A stretch of 64,000 nt of DNA from assembly GCA_017643495.1 (NCBI GenBank), contig JAEPNK010000002.1, positions 496,001 to 560,000 of the forward strand, read 5' to 3'. Below are positions 55,094 to 64,000 of this stretch, piece by piece. A model generated the notes under the pieces. It was not told the DNA's origin. It saw only the letters and a program-made list of their open reading frames with translations, and ran no database searches. Position numbers and translations under genes: made by a program. The DNA comes from Rhizobiaceae bacterium (lineage in GTDB: Bacteria; Pseudomonadota; Alphaproteobacteria; Rhizobiales; Rhizobiaceae). Each line of letters begins with the position of its first letter. Within the stretch, counting starts at the first letter, position 1.

Positions 55094-55273
55094 TCAACTG
55101 TCTCCGCTTTCGTCATCCGGCTCGTCCTGCCGGTCAGGTTTCAACAGGCGTGAGCGCAGAACGATGCTGTCATCCTCATTCTGCCCAAGCTTCCTTGCCT
55201 GGCTTTTGCGTTTGCGCAAGTTGTCCCTGAGTGCCTTGCGCAGTTTGTTTTGTCTGTCGTCTTTCTCGCCCAT
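55094..55273 (-). CDS. Small highly charged protein upstream of murA
   Basis: A 59-codon gene: it begins MGEKDDRQNKLRKALRDNLR, continues with a basic KRKSQARKLG stretch and ends acidic (PDRQDEPDDESGDS). A small charged gene at this place is common in Hyphomicrobiales. No strong ribosome-binding site is seen, and function is unknown. Confidence 0.65.
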   Translation of the reverse strand: MGEKDDRQNKLRKALRDNLRKRKSQARKLGQNEDDSIVLRSRLLKPDRQDEPDDESGDS

Positions 55274-55430
55274 GATGCGACCAGTTATTCTGAATTTCGG
55301 ATATTACATACCTGTACAGGACTATGCGAATTTTATCCGGGCATCAATCACCGCTCAGCTGCATGTTTTGGCTTGCGCATGTCTTACCCTTGTGGCAGAA
55401 CGCGCAATGTTCCGGCTACGGTTACACAGC

Positions 55431-55505
55431 GCTGCAGTAGCTCAGTGGTAGAGCACCTCATTGGTAATGAGGAGGTCGAGAGTTCAATTCTCTCTTGCAG
55501 CACCA
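55431..55505 (+). tRNA. tRNA-Thr (anticodon GGU)
   Basis: Acceptor GCTGCAG with TTGCAGC (last pair G-U), D-arm GCTC/GAGC, anticodon stem CCTCA/TGAGG around TTGGTAA (anticodon GGT), T-stem GAGAG/CTCTC with loop TTCAATT and an encoded CCA. Confidence 0.95.
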
Positions 55506-55810
55506 TTTATCCATAAAAATCAATTTTTTAAGATAGAACACCTGCCCCGATCCGGTTAACGGAGACGCTGGCAATTTCTTGATAATAGCTTGATAATAGA
55601 ATGTCATGGCGGATGACTTTTCGATCTCTTCTTGCCAAAATGGCTTTGCAGCAACAACTTCACCCTGTGACTTGCCCCAAGCATTCAGCATTTGGCGAAC
55701 CACTTCACAGGGAATATTGAATTCAGTTTTCGTTGCTGTGCTGATGGGTGCGGGGCTATGGTGCCAAATACACGGCACGGTGAACAGCAGGCGACAAGGG
55801 AGGGATAGTC
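55506..55810. other. Region downstream of tRNA-Thr with a possible gene remnant
   Basis: About 300 bases. The minus strand keeps an open frame of about 80 codons (NIPCEVVRQMLNAWGKSQGE; PFWQEEIEKSSAMTFYYQAI) that looks protein-like but has no start site and runs into the tRNA. It may be the remnant of an element once inserted at the tRNA-Thr 3' end. Confidence 0.35.
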
Positions 55811-56434
55811 ATGCTCACACGTCTCTTGGCGCTGGTCGGTGCTGCAATAGGTTGGGCCGGATTGGGTATCCAACTCTATATTGTCACAACCGGCCCCCTT
55901 GGGGTGGTAGCAGGTGTCTGGCGCTTCATTGCCTTCTTCACAGTACTGATGAACATGCTCGCCGCATGCCTGTTTACGCTCGCTGTTTTCAAACCCGCAT
56001 TCACAGAATCCCGCGCACAAGTGCAAACAGCCTCAGCTGTCTGCATGACCGTGGTTGGTCTGGTTTACATTCTGTTTCTTGAGAACCTGTGGGATCCGCA
56101 AGGCTTGCAACTGATTGCTGACTGGCTTCTGCACTACGCCGCTCCGGCTGCAGCAATCGTGTTCTGGTTGCTATGTGTTCCCAAAGGCAATCTAAAATGG
56201 AGCGACGCATTGCGTTGGACAGGGATACCGGTTCTTTATCTTATCTACGTACTTGCACGCGCAGGAGTTGACGGTTTCTACCCCTATTTTTTCATCGATG
56301 TGAGCCAATTTGGTTGGCTAAAGGTATTTCAGAACGTTGGCGGAGTGTTCATTGCATTCGTGGCTCTGTCGCTGATCTTCATTGGAATTGGGCAAATGGA
56401 CACCCGTTGGAGAATTCGGAAGTCCAAGTCTTGA
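55811..56434 (+). CDS. Pr6Pr-family membrane protein
   Basis: A 207-residue protein with six hydrophobic segments. The Pr6Pr-like features are RFIAFFTVLMNMLAA near the second segment, HYAAPAAAIVFWLL, and YPYFFIDVSQFGW. Function is unknown. GGGAGGG precedes the ATG. Confidence 0.82.
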   Translation: MLTRLLALVGAAIGWAGLGIQLYIVTTGPLGVVAGVWRFIAFFTVLMNMLAACLFTLAVFKPAFTESRAQVQTASAVCMTVVGLVYILFLENLWDPQGLQLIADWLLHYAAPAAAIVFWLLCVPKGNLKWSDALRWTGIPVLYLIYVLARAGVDGFYPYFFIDVSQFGWLKVFQNVGGVFIAFVALSLIFIGIGQMDTRWRIRKSKS

Positions 56435-56572
56435 ACAACCGGCAAGTCTGCCACACCACATTTCAGAGTTAGTGCACCCGACACAGTTCATTAGCAAATC
56501 GATGGCATAAAATGCGGGATGGGTTATGCTGCATACCCTGCTGACAGAATTATTTTGCGTAAAGCACATCCG

Positions 56573-57760
56573 ATGACGAGCACCACCACATTTTGTAGAA
56601 GACTTTCAAGTATTCTTGCCTGTGCAATGCTGGTTGTACTTGCCTCCTGCATGACCAAGCGAACACCCCTCCCCGAGGAACTGGTTGGGCAAGCCCGGGT
56701 ATCAGGGTTTGAAACACTTCCAATCCGTATTTGGGGCGATGCAAGCACGGCAGAACTCAGCTTTGCGCAATACCACAACACACCCACTCTGAAAGTTCTC
56801 AAGGACCCCGACACACGGTTTTCTCATCAGGATTATCTGGTTTTGTCTGGCGGTGGTGCCAAGGGCGCGTATGGCGCTGGCCTGCTCAACGGATGGTCAC
56901 AAACCGGCACCAGACCGGAATTCACGATTGTCACCGGTGTCAGCACCGGTGCAATTATTGCTCCCTTCGCCTTTCTTGGCCCGGCATATGATCATCTGCT
57001 CAGAGAGTTTTATACCGAGCACTCAACCAAGGACCTGTTGAGGATAAACGGACTTGGCGGTGTGATTGCAGGGTCATCGGCAGCAGATTCCGGCCCATTG
57101 GAAAAGCTTATTGAGAAATATATCACGCCCGGGTTGTTGCAGGAAATTGCGTCAGAATATGCGCAAGGCCGCTACCTGCTTGTGGGAACAACAAATCTCG
57201 ATGCACAAAGACCGGTAACCTGGAACATGGGAGAAATTGCCCGGATTGGCGGAGTCGAAGGGCTTGCCCTCTTCCGCAAGGTGATACTGGCATCCATTTC
57301 CATTCCGGCTGCCTTCCCTCCTGTACTGATCAATGTCGATGCCGATGGTGTGTCGGGAGACGAACTTCATGTTGACGGGGGAACCACAGACAATGCCATT
57401 CTTCTTCCGGTTCATTTCCAGATCAACAAACAGGTTGCATTTTCCGGGAAAGCCTCGCGCCGGAGACTGTTCATCATCATAAACTCGTCACTGACCCCCG
57501 AGCCTGAAAACGCCAAGACAGGCACCCTGCATATCGCCATGCGTTCACTTAATACACTGCTGAAACAGCAGACAAGCGGAGATGCCTTGATGTTGTATGA
57601 TTATGCACGCGCCAACAACATTGAATACAATCTCACACAGATACCGGACAGTTTTGCCACCAAACCGAAGGAACTGTTTGACCCTGCTTACATGCGTGCG
57701 CTCTACAATCTGGGAGTTCAACAGGCAAAAAGCCAGGCCGTTTGGTCAAAGGCTCCTTGA
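56573..57760 (+). CDS. Patatin-like phospholipase lipoprotein
   Basis: A 395-residue lipoprotein. The lipobox is VVLASC (Cys about residue 25). The patatin catalytic set is complete: oxyanion loop SGGGAKGAYGAG, nucleophile Ser in GVSTGA and Asp in HVDGGTTDN. It would be a Ser-Asp acyl hydrolase anchored in the envelope. ATG at 56573 is used because it gives a correct lipoprotein signal; an upstream in-frame start exists. Confidence 0.88.
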   Translation: MTSTTTFCRRLSSILACAMLVVLASCMTKRTPLPEELVGQARVSGFETLPIRIWGDASTAELSFAQYHNTPTLKVLKDPDTRFSHQDYLVLSGGGAKGAYGAGLLNGWSQTGTRPEFTIVTGVSTGAIIAPFAFLGPAYDHLLREFYTEHSTKDLLRINGLGGVIAGSSAADSGPLEKLIEKYITPGLLQEIASEYAQGRYLLVGTTNLDAQRPVTWNMGEIARIGGVEGLALFRKVILASISIPAAFPPVLINVDADGVSGDELHVDGGTTDNAILLPVHFQINKQVAFSGKASRRRLFIIINSSLTPEPENAKTGTLHIAMRSLNTLLKQQTSGDALMLYDYARANNIEYNLTQIPDSFATKPKELFDPAYMRALYNLGVQQAKSQAVWSKAP

Positions 57761-57815
57761 CAACCAGTACGAACAGTCTCCGTCACATGATGCTGATCGA
57801 ATGCTTGAAGAAAGA

Positions 57816-58211
57816 TCAGTGGTTGGCTGAAACCCGGGCAGGTTCACCGGTTTCCCTGAACCGTTCAATCGTATCGGAAAAATTCGTCAGCGATACTTCG
57901 AACTTGTTGATGTAATCATGAACCGTGTACTCACCGGCTTCATTGAAAACCGGATCCTGCACATCGGAAGAGATAACCACGATCTTGCCTTCAAATCCGG
58001 CATCACGGATGGCAGGAACGGTCTTTCGGAAATCCGGATAAGGAGCAAGCCTGTTGTCCAGGAAAACCACCTCCGGCACTTCATTTTCCAGAATTTCCAG
58101 TGCCTGCTCAAGGCTTACTGCATGCAAAAATTCATGCCCGGTTCCAATGCAATAGCAGCGAAAGAGTTCATGCTGCATTTCATTGTCGTCAACCAACAGA
58201 TACTTACTCAT
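57816..58211 (-). CDS. Single-domain response regulator
   Basis: A 131-residue receiver-like domain (KYLLVDDNEMQHELF, phospho-acceptor Asp in VVFLDNRL, IVVISSDVQDP). The Lys of the last conserved strand is replaced or shifted (HDYINKFE). No output domain is present. GGGGGAG precedes the ATG. It follows a kinase-regulator pair by 80 bases on the same strand, so it may act in the same phosphorelay. Confidence 0.82.
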   Translation of the reverse strand: MSKYLLVDDNEMQHELFRCYCIGTGHEFLHAVSLEQALEILENEVPEVVFLDNRLAPYPDFRKTVPAIRDAGFEGKIVVISSDVQDPVFNEAGEYTVHDYINKFEVSLTNFSDTIERFRETGEPARVSANH

Positions 58212-58291
58212 ATGCTCCCCCGGAGAACGAAACCATTATCTTGTTTCAGACAGGCTGTTATTTGGAAGTTTCGAATCTGGTATCCTAAGAT

Positions 58292-58747
58292 TTAACCCTG
58301 CTTCACCTGCTTGGCAATTATCGAGCGCACTCCGTCATTGTCCTTTGCGATATCCAGTTCTTCGCAAAGCTCACAGATTTGCTTGATCGACTTGGTATTC
58401 AACGGTTTATAAACAAAAAAACGTGCGCCAACCTTGAGTGAGGCTTGTTTGTCTGCGGGGTCTTCTGAACCCGAACAAATGCCAATAATGAGATTTTGGG
58501 CATCACACGAAGACAAAACCCGGCTGATTGCATCAGGCCCTTTGATACCGGGCATGTTGAAATCAACGATCACAAGGGTAACCTGCTCGACATTTCGTTC
58601 ATGCAACGCCGCTTCCAGCGTATCCACTTGCAAGTGATGTATAAGCCGAACATTCATCTTCTCGCTTTCAAGAACCAAACGGCACAGGAATACTTCGTCA
58701 TCGGAATCTTCGAGATAGTGAATGTCACGGATTGTTTGCTCAACCAT
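58292..58747 (-). CDS. Single-domain response regulator
   Basis: A 151-residue receiver domain (IHYLEDSDDEVFLCRLVLE, Asp in VIVDFNMPG, GARFFVYKPL with the conserved Lys). ATG at 58747 overlaps the kinase stop by eight bases, so translation is coupled and it is the likely partner of that kinase. A longer frame would overlap the kinase and lacks support. Confidence 0.85.
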   Translation of the reverse strand: MVEQTIRDIHYLEDSDDEVFLCRLVLESEKMNVRLIHHLQVDTLEAALHERNVEQVTLVIVDFNMPGIKGPDAISRVLSSCDAQNLIIGICSGSEDPADKQASLKVGARFFVYKPLNTKSIKQICELCEELDIAKDNDGVRSIIAKQVKQG

Positions 58748-59894
58748 CTGCCAACACCTTTTCAGGAAACCATATCTCAAAACCGGCACCACCAAGGGAG
58801 CTGGAAACACAGCGGATTTTACCTTCATATTGCGCGACAATCCGCCGGACAATCGACAAGCCAAGCCCGGTTCCCTCGACTTCATCACGCCGTTTCAACC
58901 GGCTGAAGAAATTGAAAATTTCTTCTCGGGCGTCTTCCGGCACCCCCGGACCATTGTCTTCAACCAGCACGAAAACCCCCGCTTCCTGCATCCTTGATGT
59001 CAATTTCACATGACACGCAGACCCTTCGTGAAACTTCAACGCATTGCCAACGAGGTTTTGCAACAGTTGCGTAAAATGCACTTCTGCACCATGGAGTGAG
59101 GGCAACTCACCAATCTCGATGCATATGTTCTTTTCATCCGGTACATTCACAAAGTCTTGTTTCAGTTCAGTTGCAAGCTTGCCAAGATCGACCACTTTCA
59201 TCTCGACCTTTGCATCAATTCGTGAATAGGCAAGCAGACCATCAATTATGCTGGCGAGCCTGTTGGTATTAGTGCTGATGCGACTTAACAGGATATTGCG
59301 CTGTTCTTCATTTCCGGCAAATGCAGGATTGATGAGAAGGTTGGCCATGGATTCAATCATCCGTACCGGTTCCTTCATATCGTGGGAGCATACGTATGAG
59401 AAACGGTTAAGCTCCTCATTGGAACGGCGCAATTCTTCGAGGGTATTGTGCAATGCAGCTTCCCTGCGCTTTTCCTCCGTCACGTCACGAAAAACTCCAA
59501 ACACGGAAATCGTTTCTCCATCCGCGTTCTGCCGGGTTGTTGCAATCACATGGACATCACGAATCTCGCCATCTGCACGTTTCAGTCGCGCTACCTGTTC
59601 AAATCCGCCGCCCGTCTCTATCGCCATCTCAACATACTGCTGGATTAGTGGCAGATCGTCTTCATGATAGAAGCCGATTGCGGTCTCCACATCAGGTTTG
59701 AAGCTTGACGGATCTGTTCCGTGTATCCGGTGTATCTGGTCGGACCAGAACAGGCTTTGGTCAACAAGATCAAGGCTCCAGTGGCCTAGTCCGGAAAGCT
59801 CGGCGGCAAACTCAAGCTGTTCCTTTTGTTCACGGAGCATATCCAAAACATGCCGGTAGTTATTGTCCGTGATTGCCGGGTCTGTCAGATCCAT
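58740..59894 (-). CDS. PAS-domain sensor histidine kinase
   Basis: A 384-residue soluble kinase. A PAS/PAC domain (residues about 28-145: GLGHWSLDLVDQSLFWSDQ, GVFRDVTEEKR) is followed by a coiled linker, the H-box FSYVCSHDMKEPVRMI, the N-box LQNLVGNALKFH, G1 EDNGPGV and G2 EGTGLGLSIV. It resembles phytochrome-like/HWE-independent HisKA kinases with a SHDMKEP H-box. It forms an operon with two single-domain regulators. Confidence 0.88.
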   Translation of the reverse strand: MDLTDPAITDNNYRHVLDMLREQKEQLEFAAELSGLGHWSLDLVDQSLFWSDQIHRIHGTDPSSFKPDVETAIGFYHEDDLPLIQQYVEMAIETGGGFEQVARLKRADGEIRDVHVIATTRQNADGETISVFGVFRDVTEEKRREAALHNTLEELRRSNEELNRFSYVCSHDMKEPVRMIESMANLLINPAFAGNEEQRNILLSRISTNTNRLASIIDGLLAYSRIDAKVEMKVVDLGKLATELKQDFVNVPDEKNICIEIGELPSLHGAEVHFTQLLQNLVGNALKFHEGSACHVKLTSRMQEAGVFVLVEDNGPGVPEDAREEIFNFFSRLKRRDEVEGTGLGLSIVRRIVAQYEGKIRCVSSSLGGAGFEIWFPEKVLADG

Positions 59895-60227
59895 GGATAC
59901 TTGCCCTCCGATGCAGCATCAATCTTGCTGTGTGGCGTACATTGGAAAACACTTAAATGATGATCCATGCAGACAAATCCGGTTGCCTCGCCATATGACA
60001 AGGCAATGGACAATGTTTTGTCATTTGCAGTTATGGACGCCGCACCCATCTGCACTTCCCTGTAAAACCGCCGCGTATTGCAGGGGATACTGTCACCAAC
60101 AGAAATTGTGTTTCGAATCCTACGTTGCCTGATAAGATTCGGCAAGCCGACAACCGACCGTCAGGCATCAAACAGCATTCATGGCCTGCACCGCGGCAGG
60201 AATCATATCGAAAGAAGGAAAATTCTC
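59895..60227. other. Divergent intergenic region
   Basis: About 330 bases between the kinase and isocitrate lyase-family genes; it should hold both promoters. No further gene or repeat is seen. Confidence 0.5.
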
Positions 60228-61037
60228 ATGGATACGTTCAGAAACCTTCACCAGCCAGGCAAGCCCTTCATACTTGCAAACGCATGGGATGCAGGTTCAG
60301 CCAGACTGATGGCCGCAATGGGCGCAAAGGCTATTGCCACGACATCCGCAGGCCATGCCTTTACGTTGGGCAGACCGGACATGGGCCATGTATCACGATC
60401 AGAAGCACTGGATCACGCTGCAGACCTGATTGCCGCGACACCGTTGCCCGTCAGCGGGGATCTGGAAAACGGATACGGTCATGATACAGAAACTGTTGCA
60501 GAAACGATCCGGCTTGCAGGTGAGCGCGGATTGGCAGGTGCCTGCATTGAGGACACTGCCCTGCCCGACATCACACCTTACCCGTTCGCTGCATCTGTAG
60601 AACGTATCGAGGCCACGGTCAGTGCAGCAAAATCACTGGACAATGACTTTGTGCTGGTCGCCCGTGCAGACGGATGGATGAACCGCCAGTATGACTTTGA
60701 AGAGGCATTGCGCCGGGCCAAGGCTTATGAACAAGCCGGGGCAGATGCAATTTACATCCCACTCTTGAAGGATATGGAGATGGTCAGGGAAGTCTGCAGG
60801 GAAATTTCCATTCCGGTGAATGTGCTCTGTACCGGCAAGCTGATCACGCACACCATGGAGGATTTTGCATCGGCGGGTGTTGCACGTATCAGTCTTGGCT
60901 CAATGACGGCACGGGTCGTACACAAGGCAATCGCTGACATGTCCCGGGAAATGTTTTCCGATGGCAGTTTCTCGTTGCTGGGTGAAGCCGCGTCAGGCGC
61001 AAGCATTGATGAACTGTTGATACAGGGAGGGCGGTAA
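60228..61037 (+). CDS. Isocitrate lyase/phosphoenolpyruvate mutase-family enzyme
   Basis: A 269-residue TIM-barrel protein of the ICL/PEPM superfamily that breaks or makes C-C bonds next to a carboxylate. Motifs: ANAWDAGSARLMAAMGAKAIATTSAG (read as two parts), the metal-site segment PVSGDLENGYG, IEDTALPD and LVARADGWM. It lacks the isocitrate lyase KKCGH motif, so it is closer to carboxyvinyl-carboxyphosphonate phosphorylmutase, oxaloacetate hydrolase or methylisocitrate-lyase-like proteins. GAAGGAAAA precedes ATG 60228. Confidence 0.85.
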   Translation: MDTFRNLHQPGKPFILANAWDAGSARLMAAMGAKAIATTSAGHAFTLGRPDMGHVSRSEALDHAADLIAATPLPVSGDLENGYGHDTETVAETIRLAGERGLAGACIEDTALPDITPYPFAASVERIEATVSAAKSLDNDFVLVARADGWMNRQYDFEEALRRAKAYEQAGADAIYIPLLKDMEMVREVCREISIPVNVLCTGKLITHTMEDFASAGVARISLGSMTARVVHKAIADMSREMFSDGSFSLLGEAASGASIDELLIQGGR

Positions 61038-61073
61038 CATCAGCATGTTTCCCGAATGGATATTTCACCAAAG

Positions 61074-61102
61074 AAAAAGCCCGCCAGACAAGGCGGGCTT
61101 TT
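61074..61102. terminator. Bidirectional terminator between convergent genes
   Basis: Arms AAGCCCGCC/GGCGGGCTT with loop AGACAA, A-run on the left and TTTT on the right, between the ICL-family gene (+) and rpsA (-). Confidence 0.8.
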
Positions 61103-61127
61103 CCGTATTCGTAATATATTGACCGGA

Positions 61128-62828
61128 TCAGTCGTCGGTGTTTTGCTCTTTGAGAGCAGCACCGAGAATGTCTCCGAGGGAAGCGCCTGAGTCGGTAGAA
61201 CCGTACTGTGCAACCGCTTCTTTTTCCTCTGCGATTTCCAGAGCCTTGATGGACACTGTAATCCGGCGGGTTTTCCGGTCAAACTGGATAACCCGTGCAT
61301 CGACCTTCTGGCCTGCCGAGAAACGCTCAGGGCGTTGCTCGTCCCGGTCACGGGACAGGTCAGAGCGTTTGATGAAAGTGGTGAGGTCCGTATCTGCAAT
61401 CGACACTTCAAGGCCACCATCTTTGACATCGAGCACTTCACAGGTAACGATTGCACCCTTGCGAAGTGCGCCGCTGTCAGCAGCTTCACCAACGCGGTCA
61501 TCGCCAAGCTGTTTGACACCGAGAGAAATACGCTCTTTCTCGACATCAACATCCAGCACCACAGCTTTGACCATGTCGCCCTTGTTATAGTCTTCGATTG
61601 CTTCTTCGCCGGAACGGTTCCAATCCAGATCGGAAAGGTGAACCATGCCGTCAACATCGCCATCAAGGCCGATGAACAGGCCAAACTCGGTCTTGTTCTT
61701 GACTTCACCCTCGACTTCGCTGCCTGAAGGATATTTCTCGGCAAATGCATCCCACGGGTTTTCAAGTGTCTGCTTGAGACCAAGTGAAATACGGCGCTTG
61801 GCAGGATCAACTTCCAGTACGATGACTTCAACTTCCTGGGAAGTGGATACAATCTTGCCCGGATGCACGTTTTTCTTGGTCCATGACATTTCGGAAACGT
61901 GGATCAGTCCTTCAATACCAGGCTCGATTTCAACAAATGCACCGTAATCGGTGATGTTGGTCACACGACCGGTAATCCGTGCCCGTACAGGGTACTTGGC
62001 TTCGATAGCTTCCCAAGGATCGCTTTCGAGTTGCTTCATGCCCAGTGAAATACGGTGCGTTTCCTGGTTCACGCGAATGATCTGAACCTTGACCGTCTGG
62101 CCGATATTCAGGATTTCGCTTGGGTGATTAACACGGCGCCAGGCCATGTCTGTGACGTGCAGGAGACCGTCAATGCCACCAAGGTCGACGAATGCGCCAT
62201 AATCGGTAACGTTCTTGACGACACCTTCAACGACCTGACCTTCATCAAGGTTCTGTACGATTTCAGAACGCTGTTCCGCTCTGCTCTCTTCGAGAATGGC
62301 ACGGCGGGAAACAACAATGTTGCCACGGCGGCGGTCCATTTTCAGGATCTGGAAAGGCTGTGGTGTGTTCATCAGCGGTGTTACATCGCGCACCGGACGG
62401 ATATCCACCTGCGAACGTGGCAGGAATGCCATTGCGCCGTCGAGATCGACGGTGAAACCACCCTTGACCTGGTTGTAGATCTGGCCTTCCACTTTCTCGT
62501 TGTCCTCGAATTTTTTCTCGAGGCGGATCCAGCTCTCTTCGCGGCGGGCCTTTTCGCGGGAGAGGACAGCCTCACCCATGGCGTTTTCAATACGGTCGAC
62601 ATAGACTTCGACTTCGTCGCCGACTTTCATTGAACCGTCGCGTCCGCTTGCACCAAATTCCTTGAGTGCGACACGGCCTTCGGTTTTCAGACCGACATCA
62701 ATGACCGCGAGGTCTTTCTCAAAGCCAGTGACAATACCCTTTACGACAGCGCCTTCAACGACGTCACGGGTTTCAAATGATTGTTCCAGAAGAGCTTCAA
62801 ACTCTTCCATGGTTGCGTTTTGTGTCAT
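61128..62828 (-). CDS. rpsA: 30S ribosomal protein S1
   Basis: A 566-residue ribosomal RNA-binding protein needed to place many mRNAs on the 30S subunit. Six S1 domains can be followed, including GIVTGFEKDLAVIDVGLKTEG, GVVKNVTDYGAFVDLGGIDG, GRVTNITDYGAFVEIEPGIEG and the weaker last ones. ATG at 62828 follows GGAG; an upstream in-frame start would add 31 residues outside the family. Confidence 0.96.
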   Translation of the reverse strand: MTQNATMEEFEALLEQSFETRDVVEGAVVKGIVTGFEKDLAVIDVGLKTEGRVALKEFGASGRDGSMKVGDEVEVYVDRIENAMGEAVLSREKARREESWIRLEKKFEDNEKVEGQIYNQVKGGFTVDLDGAMAFLPRSQVDIRPVRDVTPLMNTPQPFQILKMDRRRGNIVVSRRAILEESRAEQRSEIVQNLDEGQVVEGVVKNVTDYGAFVDLGGIDGLLHVTDMAWRRVNHPSEILNIGQTVKVQIIRVNQETHRISLGMKQLESDPWEAIEAKYPVRARITGRVTNITDYGAFVEIEPGIEGLIHVSEMSWTKKNVHPGKIVSTSQEVEVIVLEVDPAKRRISLGLKQTLENPWDAFAEKYPSGSEVEGEVKNKTEFGLFIGLDGDVDGMVHLSDLDWNRSGEEAIEDYNKGDMVKAVVLDVDVEKERISLGVKQLGDDRVGEAADSGALRKGAIVTCEVLDVKDGGLEVSIADTDLTTFIKRSDLSRDRDEQRPERFSAGQKVDARVIQFDRKTRRITVSIKALEIAEEKEAVAQYGSTDSGASLGDILGAALKEQNTDD

Positions 62829-63038
62829 GAATGCTCCTGACCGACAGCCCTTGCGAACATGGTAACCGCTCTTCCCCGAATGCATATTCAGGGGTTTCAT
62901 CAGAACCGGTGCAGATCGCACAAATATGAGGGTAATGCCGGAATGCGCTACGGGTTTGTGTTTCAGTTATCCGGTGTGCTTCTTTTCACCCTGCAGGGTG
63001 CAATAGGGTAGCGCGGGAAGGCACCGGAGATTTCATGT

Positions 63039-64000
<962 letters not shown>

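Overview
The window looks like a chromosomal segment of an alphaproteobacterium, most likely order Hyphomicrobiales (Rhizobiales), probably free-living and perhaps marine. The basis is (i) the block murA - DUF2948 - hisD - UPF0262 - low-molecular-weight phosphatase - infA - maf - yacG and the block rpsA - cmk - aroA, both typical of that order; (ii) a PdhS-type cell-cycle histidine kinase, an ScfR-type regulator and acetoacetyl-CoA synthetase; (iii) a tRNA-His with the alphaproteobacterial G1:U72/A73 acceptor end. The genus is not resolved from the sequence.

Left chromosomal arm (1-28032). It starts with ilvC (its last few codons lie outside the window) and a TetR regulator with a perfect palindrome at its start. 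Next is a two-gene operon of exported proteins, one with an MliC lysozyme-inhibitor-like domain and one with a VHL-beta-like domain. Then come an aldehyde dehydrogenase, tRNA-His, a large PAS kinase, acetoacetyl-CoA synthetase, an AsmA-family protein and an ScfR-type regulator divergent from a small gene. A minus-strand operon encodes alkane hydroxylase AlkB, a BASS-type transporter and a Cys/Met-type PLP enzyme. Two tandem folD genes, the second without key catalytic residues, are divergent from creatinase, which suggests handling of creatine- and sarcosine-derived one-carbon units. The arm ends with an orphan LuxR regulator, a Gly/Val-repeat exported protein, an L,D-transpeptidase, a CPBP protease and three exported small proteins.

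Mobile island (about 28033-49398, 21.4 kb). This is an integrative mobilizable element sitting at the 3' end of tRNA-Phe. It carries a MobC-like protein, a relaxase, a VirD4-type coupling protein, an ArdA antirestriction protein, an AbiTii-domain protein, a Fic enzyme with an unusual nested-palindrome operator, a very large autotransporter with a divergent TetR regulator, a GNAT/PIMT-like two-gene cassette, a HEXXH metallopeptidase and, at the right end, a large serine recombinase. A 10-bp direct repeat (the tRNA 3' end) marks both ends. The recombinase reading frame runs into the tRNA at the right end. At the left end the same repeat begins a 50-codon frame that stops in an ATGA overlap with mobC. 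Joining the ends, as in an excised circle, restores one 560-codon recombinase gene followed directly by mobC and the relaxase. Integration would therefore split the recombinase gene, change its C-terminus and separate the mobilization genes from the recombinase promoter. This is the most interesting observation in the window.

Right chromosomal arm (49391-64000). It holds tRNA-Phe, the conserved yacG-maf-infA-phosphatase-UPF0262-hisD-DUF2948-murA block, a 59-codon gene upstream of murA, tRNA-Thr, a Pr6Pr-family membrane protein, a patatin-like lipoprotein, a kinase with two single-domain response regulators, an isocitrate lyase/PEP mutase-family enzyme, rpsA, cmk and the 3' part of aroA.
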